A DNA stretch of 64,000 nt. Origin: Beverwykella pulmonaria. Lineage: Eukaryota; Ascomycota; Dothideomycetes; Pleosporales; Melanommataceae. Shown here piece by piece: positions 11,676 to 22,800 of the stretch. The stretch is from contig BCHH01000003.1 of assembly GCA_001599595.1 (NCBI GenBank), positions 4,459,537 through 4,523,536 on the forward strand, in the 5' to 3' direction. The notes under the pieces are model-generated. The model was not told the DNA's origin, made no database searches, and saw nothing but the letters and a program-made list of their open reading frames with translations. How positions within the stretch are numbered: position 1 is the first letter of the stretch; each line of letters opens with the position of its first letter. The position numbers and the translations under genes are program-made.

Positions 11676-13744
11676 ATGGAGGCCCTTGCCATTGTCGGCC
11701 TTGTCAGCAACATCGTCCAGTTTGTCGACTTCAGCGGCAAGCTCATTGCAAAATCGACGGAACTCTACCGGTCCAGCGAAGGCGCCCTTGCGGAAAACAT
11801 TGACGCTGAGACGGCAACAAGTCATCTAGTGCTGCTCAACAACAAAATCAAAGACGCCGCTACGACTACGAGCGATGATGCGCTCAAGAGACTCTGCGAA
11901 TCGTGCAAGTCCACTGCCGAGGAGCTGCTTGCGGCGTTGAACAAAGTCAAAACCAACGGCAAACATGACAGATGGGAGAGTAGTAGAAAAGCTTTGCGGA
12001 GCGTGTGGAGCAGTGAGAAGATCCGCGAGCTAGAGGGACGACTGGCAAGGTTTAGGGAAGAGCTAAACTTGCACGTTATTGTAGACCTTAGGTGTGTAGG
12101 CATATTGCCTGCCAATAGCTCTGCTAATCACACGTGCAGTACAGGGAGCAAGTCTCAAGACTTGAGCTAGATCATTCAAATCGCCTCAAAGACCTTGATG
12201 TAGCAACCCGAGGAGTTCTTGATGCTATTGTTAAGCAGCAGGATGTTTTTAACGTGTTGCATGACACACAGAATACCCTAATAGGAAATTTGCACAGCGA
12301 GACGGTACTGAGGGTTAAAGACGAACATGTAACTACTCGTCGCGAGATAATCAAAGAGACAGCATTTAATATCCAGGCCGAGCATGCAATCACTCGTAAG
12401 ATGATTCAAGATATTCGGGTGAGAGTGCTTTTCAGTCTTTTGTAGCTCCTATTGACTTTTCCAGCAACGCGAGCAGGAGCCGTGCCTACCTGTCCCACAT
12501 AAGCCCTGCTGGTCTGTCCCACTTCCAAGAAATCGCTACTTTGTCGGCCGACGCTCTGAACTCCGCGAGCTAGAGACTACCCTTTTTAAGGAGGAGTATT
12601 GCTCAAAAGTTGCAGTTATTGGCCTTGGAGGTGTTGGAAAGACCCAGGTCGCCCTTGAGCTGGCCTACAGGACCAGAGATAAGCGTCCAGAATGCTCAGT
12701 CTTTTGGGTATCTGCAACCAACACGGAGACTGTTCAACAAGCATACCTCGAGATTGCCCAGAAGCTACGTATACATGGGCTAGAGGATAAGAAAGAAGAT
12801 GTCAAGGAGCTTGTGCAACACTACCTAAGCCAGGAAAGCGCAGGCCAGTGGCTGCTAGTATTGGATAACGCTGATGACTTGGACATGTGGTTCAAGAAGA
12901 CTGATAGCAATTCCAAATCAATTCGTCTTATTGACTCGCTGCCGAGAAGCGACAAAGGATCAATAGTCTTCACAACACGGAGTCGGAAGGCCGCATCGAA
13001 GTTCGTGCACAGCAATGTAGTTTATGTTGCAGAGATGGACGAGGAGGCTGCGACTGCCGTGCTGAGGAACGCACTGATGAACAAGGATGTGTTAGGCGAC
13101 ACCCCCACCATGGTGCAACTGCTAAGGTTGCTGACCTTTCTCCCTCTTGCTATCGTGCAGGCAGCTTCATATATCAACGAAAATGACTTATCGCTCGCAG
13201 AATACGTATCCCTCTTCGATGACTGCGAGGAGAATATTATTGAAGTTCTAAGCGAAGACTTTGAAGACGAAGGGAGATATTGCGATTTGAAGAATCCTAT
13301 CGCAACTACATGGCTTATTTCGTTTGAGCAAATTCGAGCTCGCGACCCTCTTGCTGCGGACTACTTGTCCTTCATGGCATGCATTGATCCAAAAGCGGTC
13401 CCATTATCACTTCTACCACCAGCACCGACAAAGAAAAAGGAATTAGATGCGATTGGAACCTTGAGTGCCTACTCGTTCATTACAAAGCGACCAACCAACC
13501 AATCTTTCGACCTCCATAGATTGGTGCATCTTGCTACTCGGAACTGGTTGAGAGAACAGAAGCTGCTATCGGAGTGGACGGCAAAAGCTATCACACGGAT
13601 AGCAGAAGTTTTCCCAAACGACAGTCATAAGAACAGGGCGATATGGAGGAGCTACCTACCACATGCACACTATATCCAAGCGTCCAACGTCTTCCAAAAT
13701 AGCATTGAAGAGAATATATCTTGGATTGAGCTATTGGGGATGTG

Positions 13745-14152
13745 TCTGCTTAGCGATGGACGGTGGAAGGAGGCAGAAGTGGTAATTATGCAAGTGATGA
13801 GAACGAGGAAGAGGGTGTTTGGGGAGGAGCACCCTTCCACGTTGACTAGCATGGCAAATTTAGCGTCGACGTTTTTGAATCAAGGGCGGTGGAAGGAGGC
13901 TGAAGAGCTAGAGGTGCAAGTGATAGAGACAAAAAAGAGGGTGCTTGGGGAGGACCATCCTTCCACGCTGGCTAGCATGGCAAATCTAGCGTCGACGTTT
14001 TCGAATCAAGGGCGGTGGAAGGAGGCCGAAGAGCTAGGGGTGCAAGTGATGGAGACAAGCTCGAGGGCGCTTGGGGAGGATCATCCTTCCACGCTGACCA
14101 TCATGGCAAATCTAGCGTTGACGTTTTTGAATCAAGGGCGGTGGAAGGAGGC
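13745..14152 (+). repeat. 126-bp coding tandem repeats (TPR units)
   Basis: At least three consecutive units of 126 bp (42 codons), each with the GGTGGAAGGAGGC motif (13760, 13888, 14014 and 14140 areas), continue into the gap and reappear at 15094 and 15720. Near-identity between units indicates recent amplification or homogenisation and probably explains the assembly gap. Confidence 0.85.
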
Positions 14153-15093
14153 NNNNNNNNNNNNNNNNNNNNNNNNNNNNNNNNNNNNNNNNNNNNNNNN
14201 NNNNNNNNNNNNNNNNNNNNNNNNNNNNNNNNNNNNNNNNNNNNNNNNNNNNNNNNNNNNNNNNNNNNNNNNNNNNNNNNNNNNNNNNNNNNNNNNNNNN
14301 NNNNNNNNNNNNNNNNNNNNNNNNNNNNNNNNNNNNNNNNNNNNNNNNNNNNNNNNNNNNNNNNNNNNNNNNNNNNNNNNNNNNNNNNNNNNNNNNNNNN
14401 NNNNNNNNNNNNNNNNNNNNNNNNNNNNNNNNNNNNNNNNNNNNNNNNNNNNNNNNNNNNNNNNNNNNNNNNNNNNNNNNNNNNNNNNNNNNNNNNNNNN
14501 NNNNNNNNNNNNNNNNNNNNNNNNNNNNNNNNNNNNNNNNNNNNNNNNNNNNNNNNNNNNNNNNNNNNNNNNNNNNNNNNNNNNNNNNNNNNNNNNNNNN
14601 NNNNNNNNNNNNNNNNNNNNNNNNNNNNNNNNNNNNNNNNNNNNNNNNNNNNNNNNNNNNNNNNNNNNNNNNNNNNNNNNNNNNNNNNNNNNNNNNNNNN
14701 NNNNNNNNNNNNNNNNNNNNNNNNNNNNNNNNNNNNNNNNNNNNNNNNNNNNNNNNNNNNNNNNNNNNNNNNNNNNNNNNNNNNNNNNNNNNNNNNNNNN
14801 NNNNNNNNNNNNNNNNNNNNNNNNNNNNNNNNNNNNNNNNNNNNNNNNNNNNNNNNNNNNNNNNNNNNNNNNNNNNNNNNNNNNNNNNNNNNNNNNNNNN
14901 NNNNNNNNNNNNNNNNNNNNNNNNNNNNNNNNNNNNNNNNNNNNNNNNNNNNNNNNNNNNNNNNNNNNNNNNNNNNNNNNNNNNNNNNNNNNNNNNNNNN
15001 NNNNNNNNNNNNNNNNNNNNNNNNNNNNNNNNNNNNNNNNNNNNNNNNNNNNNNNNNNNNNNNNNNNNNNNNNNNNNNNNNNNNNNNNNNNNN
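14153..15093. other. Assembly gap (941 Ns) in the TPR array
   Basis: A run of N from 14153 to 15093. The codon frame before and after the gap differs by two bases if the gap length is taken literally, so the length is probably an estimate or the array contains a frame change. Nothing can be said about its content beyond further TPR units being likely. Confidence 0.98.
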
Positions 15094-15198
15094 ACTAGCA
15101 TGGCAAATCTAGCGTCGACGTTTAGGAATCAAGGGCAGTGGAAGGAGGCCGAAGAGCTGGAGGTTTAAGTGATGGAGACAAGAAAGAGGGTGCTTAGG

Positions 15199-15703
15199 GG
15201 GGAGCACAGCGCTGATAATAGTCCGTAATACGGCCCGTAGAATACGGTGCGTAAATGGTTTTACTCCGTAGGTAGCGTAGTGATGAGGCAACCGTAAAAG
15301 GGACCGTAGCGTACTGAATTTGAAGCTATATTACGGCTATACGGTTCCTGATTAGGAAGGATGCATATTGGCTGAAGAGAGACACCGTGCCGAGCTACCT
15401 CGAAGACCTGACTGTTTATATAACAAAAAAGGAGGCGGAGGAGGTGTCGACCGACGACGTGGCCGGCGTGCGGGGACCTCGACGACACGCTCCCAAAACC
15501 CTCAACCCAGACCTCCTTCTTAATTAGGAAATTTGTATATATTACCGGCCGTAGAAGTTTCACATCAACCTCTACGGCGTACCATCCATTCCGTATAAGT
15601 GCTCTGAGCGTAGCGTCCGTATAGTAATTGCTTACAACCGTACCGTAACAGTAGCAAGCATCACCGAGCTGTATTACCGACTGTTGTCAGCGCTGGGGGA
15701 GCA
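15199..15703. mobile_element. hAT-type MITE with 8-bp target duplication, inside the NLR gene
   Basis: The element spans 15207-15695 (489 bp). It is flanked by exact 8-bp direct repeats GGGGAGCA (15199-15206 and 15696-15703). Its ends are imperfect inverted repeats: left CAGCGCTGATAATAGTC, right reverse complement CAGCGCTGACAACAGTC, continuing to GTAATAC, with about 22 of 25 positions matching. An 8-bp duplication and CAG-type termini are hallmarks of the hAT superfamily. The interior has many CCGTA/TACGG motifs, as expected for subterminal transposase-binding sites, and no transposase. Joining the flanks with one copy of the 8-bp repeat restores the TPR reading frame exactly, which confirms the borders. 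Confidence 0.88.
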
Positions 15704-16009
15704 TCCATCCACGCTAACTAGCATGTCAAATCTAGCGTTGACGTTTGGGAATCAAGGGCGGTGGAATGAGGCTGAAGAGCTAGATGTGCAAGCGATGGAG
15801 ACTAGAAAGAGGGTTCTTGGGGAGGAGCATCTAGACACGCTGACCAGCATGGCTAACCTCTCATTCACATTGATGTCTCAGAGCTCTATTGACGAGGCCG
15901 TCTTACTCATGGACACATGTGTTCAGTTACAGAAACGAATCCTTGGTCCTCAGCATCCTGATATAGAGTCATCGCTTGAAGCACTAAATGAGTGGCAGAT
16001 GGAGAATTG

Positions 16010-16640
16010 AGCGATATGTTCAGAGCTGTGATATATTGAAGAAAACGACGATAGCGCAAACGCAGAATGACTGAGCCTAACAGTATTGAAAACGATTTGG
16101 CACTAAGTATTGCCACTACTAACACACTCTTGCCATACCCTTGTCTGAGAGTCTCTATATTTAAGTGTAGGTGAAGTATTCGCGTCATGTGCACTTGTAA
16201 TGCTAGAGTGAGGCAAACGGTATACGCTAAGACTTTTCTAGATTAGAGCTTGGAGGAGGTACAGGAACTAAAACAGCGCCTAATTAGTGTTAGCCATGCA
16301 CGTCCATGAGTGGCCTGCAATATAGCCCTTTGCTATCCTCCTACACGATGGGAGATGTATGCCTTAACGTCACCTTCAGGGCTGCCAACCATACGTACTA
16401 CGTTACGGCTCGCCCTTTTTGTGCTTGTTACTTCTCAGATTGTTAGTACGTTCGTACGTCAAGGGTTAATTGAGAGGCAAGTACGTAGCGTAAAAGTAAC
16501 GTTTGAGATTGCTGCTACGTTTGTACGTTACGCCTCAAAGTGAGAAGTTACGTTTGGAATTGAGGGCGTAGGAGGCTCACTGAGAGGCTGTTTTTGACGG
16601 TTGACGTGCGCTGCTAGAGTAGTCAACTCGCTCTGGACTT
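16010..16640. repeat. Spacer with TACGT-rich imperfect repeats
   Basis: No gene. About 16395-16560 contains two imperfect direct copies of a GAGATTG...TACGTT.GTACGT unit (near 16436 and 16504) and an imperfect inverted pair (TTACTTCTCAGATTG near 16428 against CAAAGTGAGAAGTTAC near 16535). It looks like the remains of a small DNA element; borders cannot be set. Confidence 0.4.
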
Positions 16641-16810
16641 GTAAGCTGGAGTGCGGAGGAAAGAGTATGGTGATGTGTATTGTATGTCTGTGTGTGTGTA
16701 TCTATATATGTGCGTGTGATGTGTGTGTAGTATGTGTGTGATATGTGTGTGATGTGTGTATGAGATATGTACATGACGGACTGATTAGTCAGTGGCATAT
16801 CCACGTGACA
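16641..16810 (+). repeat. Dispersed repeat copy 1, with GT microsatellite
   Basis: Shares sequence with 62331-62438 in the same orientation: GTAAGCTGG at the left, a GGAGGAAAGAGT block, then a GT/AT-rich stretch, and a terminal segment at 16773-16810 that is identical over 38 bp to 62401-62438. This copy has a longer (GT)n-rich expansion at about 16683-16765. It lies directly downstream, on the minus strand, of the hAT transposase C-terminus, so it is probably the 3' end region of that transposon family. Confidence 0.8.
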
Positions 16811-16814
16811 GAGT

Positions 16815-17397
16815 GTCCTGCTTACAGGACTACTCCCCTGCGCAGCCAGTTCTTCTGAAGCTGCAGCGCCTTAATCGTGGTCCCATATAGGCAATTCCTA
16901 TCAAAAGTAACAGTTCTTCTGCCTCCACTAAAAGCCCTCTCGCACTCGCAGCTAGTGCTCAGAATTGACAGGTAATCAAGGGCAACTTTAAAAAGTGTAG
17001 GATAAGTGTGTTAGCCAACCTGTAACTACTAGACTAACAGATCTCAGAGCATAACGCTGTTACGAGTAGCCTTTGCCTTCTAGAGATCCTCCTTGTAGCT
17101 ATCATAATACTTCTAAAGTTCTGTTGTAAGGCAAGCTTTCTTGTGAGAAGAGCGATTACTAGTTACTAAGCTTGCGTCAACTTCAAGAGCCTCCTTGTAG
17201 CGCTTGTTGTAATATTCACCACCTGGTGTTTTGCGACGCGTTAGTGACTCAGGCTCTTGATTAAGCTTGCCTTCAACTTCCAAAGCATCCAACTCAACGT
17301 AGCGCTGGAAGACCTTCCGCATAGAAGCCTCTGCTTTCTTATGCCTGCTTTTCGTATGCCAAATTGATATCGTATCGAACCCCGCTTTTGGCGCCAT
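16815..17397 (-). mobile_element. hAT transposase relic (C-terminal part)
   Basis: Reading the minus strand, the segment near 16965-16830 encodes YLSILSTSCECERAFSGGRR, then NWLRRG and a stop, which is the C-terminal dimerisation motif of hAT transposases. Upstream, 17113-17397 is an open frame (QRYVELDALEVEG, then PGGEYYNKRYKEALE) in keeping with the region before it; the two are separated by stops and a frame change. It is truncated and mutated, with no N-terminal zinc finger or catalytic Asp region visible. The downstream repeat 16641-16810 belongs to the same family. It is a candidate former source of transposase for the MITE in the NLR gene, but no terminal match to that MITE was seen. 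Confidence 0.8.
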
Positions 17398-19889
17398 TCC
17401 TGACTATGGATCACTTCTGATTAGCTGGTTACCCGGTTACTAATCATATCGAGGTCTGGGAAAGCCTTAATATCCCCGCACTGAATCTGTGGGGTTCGAC
17501 GAGGGTTGCGAGCTTCTGATGATCAATGGTCAGATTTGAGTCATGAATAAAACGGCAACTCGTGTCATCCGTTGCTCGAAATGTAATTGGACTATTTCCG
17601 TACGCTTTTATAACGCTTGTTTGTCGCGTCTTTTTTAGAACAAAGGGTCTCAACTGCGTATAAGTTTTGGAGGGAGGAAAGGAAGTTGAAAAACGCCTAA
17701 TGTCTTCTGGATTAGCGGGCAACAGGTACGAAAAAGGTGAGGAGCCAACATTCTCTTGCACATCAGGAAAATCACATCCCACATATTTGCAACTGCCTTC
17801 AAGGCGTGACGAAACTCATTCAGCCCGTCACCTACATGATTTCTTCGCGATAACCTTTGCATCCGAGGGTCTAGCCATCGTGGGAGGGGGCAGAAAAGCC
17901 CAGCCCATAGATGGCAATGTAGGTATGCAAGACGGGACGGAAGAAACTCTTGAGCTTGAAGGTGAGCTGGAACCACCCAGCCGGTAATTCGGAGTGCTGA
18001 GTGGCGCCCTGGATCCCTAGCTTTCAGCGTGGCTGGTGAACATAATGATTTGTATTCATTGCTGGGGATTGGCGGTTCATAGCAGCAACTGGTCTTCCAA
18101 AATATTTCGTCCTCTTAAGGCGCTTTCCATATGCAATCAATATACCAAAGCTAAATTTATTAATCCCGCACAAAAGAAAGAATCCGAGCGCCTCATTAGT
18201 CTCAGTGGAAGGCAAATTCCCTTTGCGGACTAGTCCAATAACCGAACAACTGGTCCATGAATAATGCCATCAGTCAAGTCCCAGTCTGCCCTTATTTTCT
18301 TATTCATTGCCGCATTTCAGAGGGCATGCTCTGCGATCTTTTGCTATTTTTCCATCAGTCAGTACCTCCCGTGGCAGTTTGACCTGAACCAAGTCTGGAG
18401 CATTCATGCTTTGGATTCGCAACCACAGCTCTCATATGTTTCTGATTTGAAGAGGGCCAAGCCTACCGTTTGCTTGGGTGCACTGTTTGAACTTCACCGT
18501 CCCGCTCGGCTGATAATGTGGGGCCTGGATCACCACATGGCTGTCGATGGCCCGTGGGGCTTGCATGACATGTTCAAGAAATGCGCCAAACACACCAAAG
18601 CAGGTGGGCCGGCTCCCCTCAACTATGGAACACTGCAAGTGCGCTTAGCTCCGCAGCCTTGATTAAGAAGGCAAATTTTAGCTAGCGCCAGTTGAATCTT
18701 GGGAGAGAAGCGGGAGCGAAATTTGACACAAACCAGGTCTTCATGCAACTCAAATTCGAACATGCAACAAATCAAAGCCAGATGCAGCCAAAGAACGGAA
18801 ATGCTCGGGTATGGAAGCCGATTGAGTGTCCACCGTTCGCTGCACGCAGGGTCCAGCTCGCTAAAAGCCAGGCCGTCTCTAAATTCAGATTGAAAACATA
18901 GAGAATGGCTAAACGCTTATCCCCCAATACGTTATTGGTAGTTCCGCTTGATAGAGCGATATAATACTGTGAAACATCAACTAGCTTCTCTTACAACAAT
19001 ATATCGAGATACTATATGATGCGTATATGCTTGCTACGACACAAAACGGCGACGTCACTAGCGCAACCATCACTGTAAACATGTTGTGACTGTTCCCATT
19101 TTCATTTGCGTCCCGATTTCGAGTCATCAACGCGTGTTAACTTGGCGAAATGGAGAAGCATGAGTGTAGTTAGGCAAGGAGTGAATATGGTCTTAATCGT
19201 GCGAGTGCGCTGATTGAGTAGTGAAGGAACCTGTTTGAATTTGTTAATAGATTTTATTTACATGACAATGATCGGTGCGTATCCCCGCCATCGATGATGC
19301 ATTCGTACCCATGGAGTACGTCTTTTCTCATACTAAGCCAAGCACCCCTCCTGAGCTCCCCCAGAAGGCCAATACCATGTAAAAGGGAGTCATCTTCCAT
19401 GTCCACGCTGCCGTTAGACAGCTAGGTGAGTCATATGGGGGGAGGGTGGGTGCCAGAGCGGACTGTCTGCTTGCGCCAGCATTACTGATTGGCGTCCAGG
19501 AAAAGCCTCACCAGCCTGTGTGGATGTGGTCCGCAAGAATGGTTACACAATCAACTTTGAGCGCAGAGCTAAGCTGCACCCGCGGTTGATAATGAATTTA
19601 CAGGTGCTGGCAAGGCAGAGCTTCTGCTGTGTTACTACAGTGCAGATTTCACCTTCACCGCTTATCCAATTGTTTGATCCCCACCATTCCCAGTCGAATC
19701 TCTCGTTTTACCTAGCTGATGCCCATGAGGCAGACGTCTTTCCTAACACTGGCTTCAACCATCTTCAACCTCCCTAAACTGCTCTCCTTGTCACTTACTA
19801 AGAAGCATAATCTCAATTGCGCCTGAAAACTTACTCCCTACTCTATTTTGTTGGTCATTTTCCGACGGTTCTTAGTGACGAGAGCAGTC
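17398..19889. other. Intergenic, no supported gene
   Basis: Short open frames on both strands (for example 18264-18662 plus, 17650-17976 minus) show no domain and no conserved start context. The right-hand part holds the 5' region of the large downstream gene. I see no RNA gene or complete mobile element. Confidence 0.4.
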
Positions 19890-22800
19890 ATGGCTTTGCT
19901 TGAGTCGCTTTTTAACCATTTGGTCTTGCCTCCCAAGCTGCCCGGGCAGCAGGATACAGACATTGAACTCATCCAAGATAACATTCTCACACGCCTCATC
20001 CACTCCTGCGATACCCTAGGCAAGCTCGCGGGTCATGAATTCGCAGATACCTTGGCTTCAACTAGACAATCTCTTCTCATTTGCCTTCGCCTTCACCAAG
20101 GGCGACTTGAAAAGCAATCGATGCTATATGAGTTCCAGCATCTCCGGCTAAATCACCTTCTCATCCTACATGTCGTCGAGCAGAATGCCGCTCTACTTGT
20201 TCGGCGCCAAGTGAGGTACGTGTCGCAAGCTAAGAAACTATCATTAACCTTCTGACCAAAGTAAATAAAATAGTGCTGGTGTTGAAACTGTCATATTCGA
20301 GGCGTTCGAGGCATCGCCTCTTTCTACGGACGTGCTCGTCGCCAAAAGTGCGCTTCAATGGGACTTTCCTGGCTGCGCCGCCGAGATACCGCTCGAAGAA
20401 TTCCTCAACTCATCGTTTCAGGAAAGTCTGGCCGAATTTCTAGAGAAAGCGAGTATAGAATCTTTGACGCGCTTCGGTGCACGTGCCACTAAAGCGAGAG
20501 CCTCCGTTGTCGAGGCTCGAGATACCACCAACCCGGCTCTCGTCACACATATGCTCATGCCCATGCTTGAGGCTATCGGATCCACTGTTGATGTACCCCG
20601 ACTGCGAAAGCGAGTGCGCGACGACGTCAATATACAAAAGGCAGAGTTGCCGTGGAGAAGATTGCCGTTCTGGCTTGTCCTCCGTGTCGCCACTCAGCGC
20701 CAACTCCACCTCGCCCTTGGAGACGAAGATGGAAGAGCCTGCTACAAGTTCCTTATTGCCACAGTTCTCGCTCAAGTCCTTGGTGATTGTGCTGGTCAGC
20801 TTGCTCCGGAGTTGACAATGATGCTCAAAGCGAAGTTATGCCGCCGTCTCGCAAAGTTGGAAATGGAGAAGGACATTACCCCTAACATCTACAAGCAGCT
20901 CTTCAACACAAGCGGCCCGCTCCTTAAAGAAATCATTGTAAAAGCTGCAGAACAGGTTGGATCCGCATGGGATAACTTCAAGAAATCGATCACACGGCCT
21001 ATTCCTAAGCTCCCTTCTCGCGCCGATCAACAAGCTATCTATCTTTCACTTCCGAACAGCGGAACATACCTCCTCGACCTCCTAGCTTTGCCCCGTACAC
21101 AAAAACGAGATAAAGTATCGTCGCGAGTTCCTCCCTTGGGTACCGGCACAATAGAACAAGTTAAAGATTTCACTGACCTATACTTCAACTTGGCCAAGTT
21201 GGAGAGTGAAATCGAGGCGCAACCTCAACCACCACCATCCCAGTCAGCAGCAAATTATCAATCCCATTGTGTTGAGAAAGCAAAGGCTATATCCCATTTG
21301 TTCACTACAATTGGAGGCGCTTATGAGTCTAATCCTGAGCAAATAAGCACTTTCATCCTGAACCTTTTTAGTCTCTGGGTTCGAATGGATGAATGCGCTG
21401 TTAAGGCCTGCCCTCTCCTCCTCGACTACCATCCAGCGTTCAGTCCGGAGCTTCTAGATGTCTTGCACCTCCCGAAATTGTCAGACATGCAGCGCCTCCA
21501 AGATATCCAAAAATATCTCCTCAGGAGATGCAGAGGGAGTGGGTCTCAGAGAACAATTTTTAGCGGCCCTGACAATAGCTGTTTTGCCGCAAAGTATCTT
21601 GAGCGGTCCACTGAGCTGGTCGACCTGCGACAACGGATTGAGAATGCTTCAAATAGGTCGCGCGACAATAAAATATCTGAGTGGGAGCGAGATTGCGCAG
21701 AGTACGAAAATCACAGCGAGAACATCTCCAAAGGTACTTGTGTTTGCTCGTTCGATCGTGACGGATCCCGGAATATCCGAGGATGTAAAACGTGCTGGCA
21801 CTGGCGCTGCCGGAATCGAATGAAGATCACTGCCCACGAAGACTTTCTCCCTGAGGATTACGGCCACAAAGCTGCGGTGGTATTTGAGCTAAAAATTCCA
21901 AGCTACCTAATGGCGTATCGAGATGCTACCTGGAAAATTATCAGTTTAGGCCACCCAAGCAAGCCTAAAACCTCCTCGCCACCAGTCAAGCTACTGAAAG
22001 ATTATTCCCCGCTCGCTTCCTACATGAGTGGGAATATAACCGGCCTGTCGCTTGCATCGGCAAAGAAATCTTTCCTCCAAACCCATTACGCGACATTGAA
22101 AATGAAGGTCAGCCGGTCCGATGTCCTCTTACCTCTAGGGTTGAGATTTTCCTATTACGACATGAAGTCTGGGACATGGGTGAAAGACCTTGATAAACCG
22201 TTGACATTTCAACACCTCTGCGGAATCCACGTTCCGAGCGGTGTGCAGGCGTCAGTCATGAAATCATTGGCACATCCTGCTCCCACTATAGACGGGCCAT
22301 CATCCTACGAGATCGTGGCCAGCCAGACTAAATGCCCGCCAGATATGTCCGTCCATGAGTTCATGTCTTATCAAAGACTACTCTCGGGGACATCTCGACG
22401 GTGGCTGACCATGCTGGTAGAACTGGGTGCCTCAAACCTAAACTTCAGCACTGAGGATACCATGCATGTCTTCAGTCATCTCGCTGTGCAAGCGGGGCCA
22501 GCACAAAATGATTCCAACCTTTTTCGAGACGCTCACGTGGTCTTCAGAGACCAGTCCTTTTGTCGGCGCCTAACTGAACAGATCGACAATCGTCTTCGCA
22601 ACATCGCTTCCAACTGGCGCGAGGCACATAGTATGGAGATGCTCATCACCCTAAGTCTTCGACTCTTCACCTTGGCTTCTGATAGTCAGCCTGCGGAGAG
22701 GCTGCTCAAGGCTGCGCGAGATATCACCTTGAAATGGATCACTCGTCTCCGGGACGAGGTGAGAAGTGCAACAGATGCTTCTACAGCAGAAACGGCTGCA

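Larger units (their letters stand above)
11676..16009 (+). pseudogene. NB-ARC/TPR NLR (STAND) gene, interrupted by a stop codon and a MITE
   Basis: Fungal NLR. Exon 1 (11676-12095) encodes an N-terminal domain starting MEALAIVGLVSNIVQFVDFS, like the SesA/fungal N-terminal domains of NLRs. Introns lie at about 12096-12139 and 12419-12464, both leaving the frame intact. The NB-ARC core follows: P-loop GLGGVGKT at 12621-12644, Walker B WLLVLDNADD near 12850, RNBS-B-like GSIVFTTRSR near 12960, GLPL-like LPLAIVQAA near 13140. From about 13745 there are 42-aa kinesin-light-chain-type TPR units (GRWKEAEEL...GEDHPSTL...MANLA.TF.NQ), nearly identical at DNA level. The array runs into a gap of Ns. After the gap a unit ends in TAA at 15166-15168 where the other units have CAA, and a 489-bp element interrupts the next unit. 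The frame resumes at 15704 and ends at 16009. NLRs of this class act in cytoplasmic non-self recognition and cell death. The allele as assembled would be truncated in the TPR array. Confidence 0.82.

Noticed and set aside
14112..15112. Open frames made mostly of unknown residues
   Set aside because: Artefacts of the N gap.
16577..16804. Minus-strand frame of 75 codons, His/Thr/Tyr-rich
   Set aside because: Translation of the GT microsatellite, not a protein.
17480..17500. GGGGTTCGACGAG, resembling a tRNA B box
   Set aside because: No matching A box, acceptor stem or anticodon arm around it.
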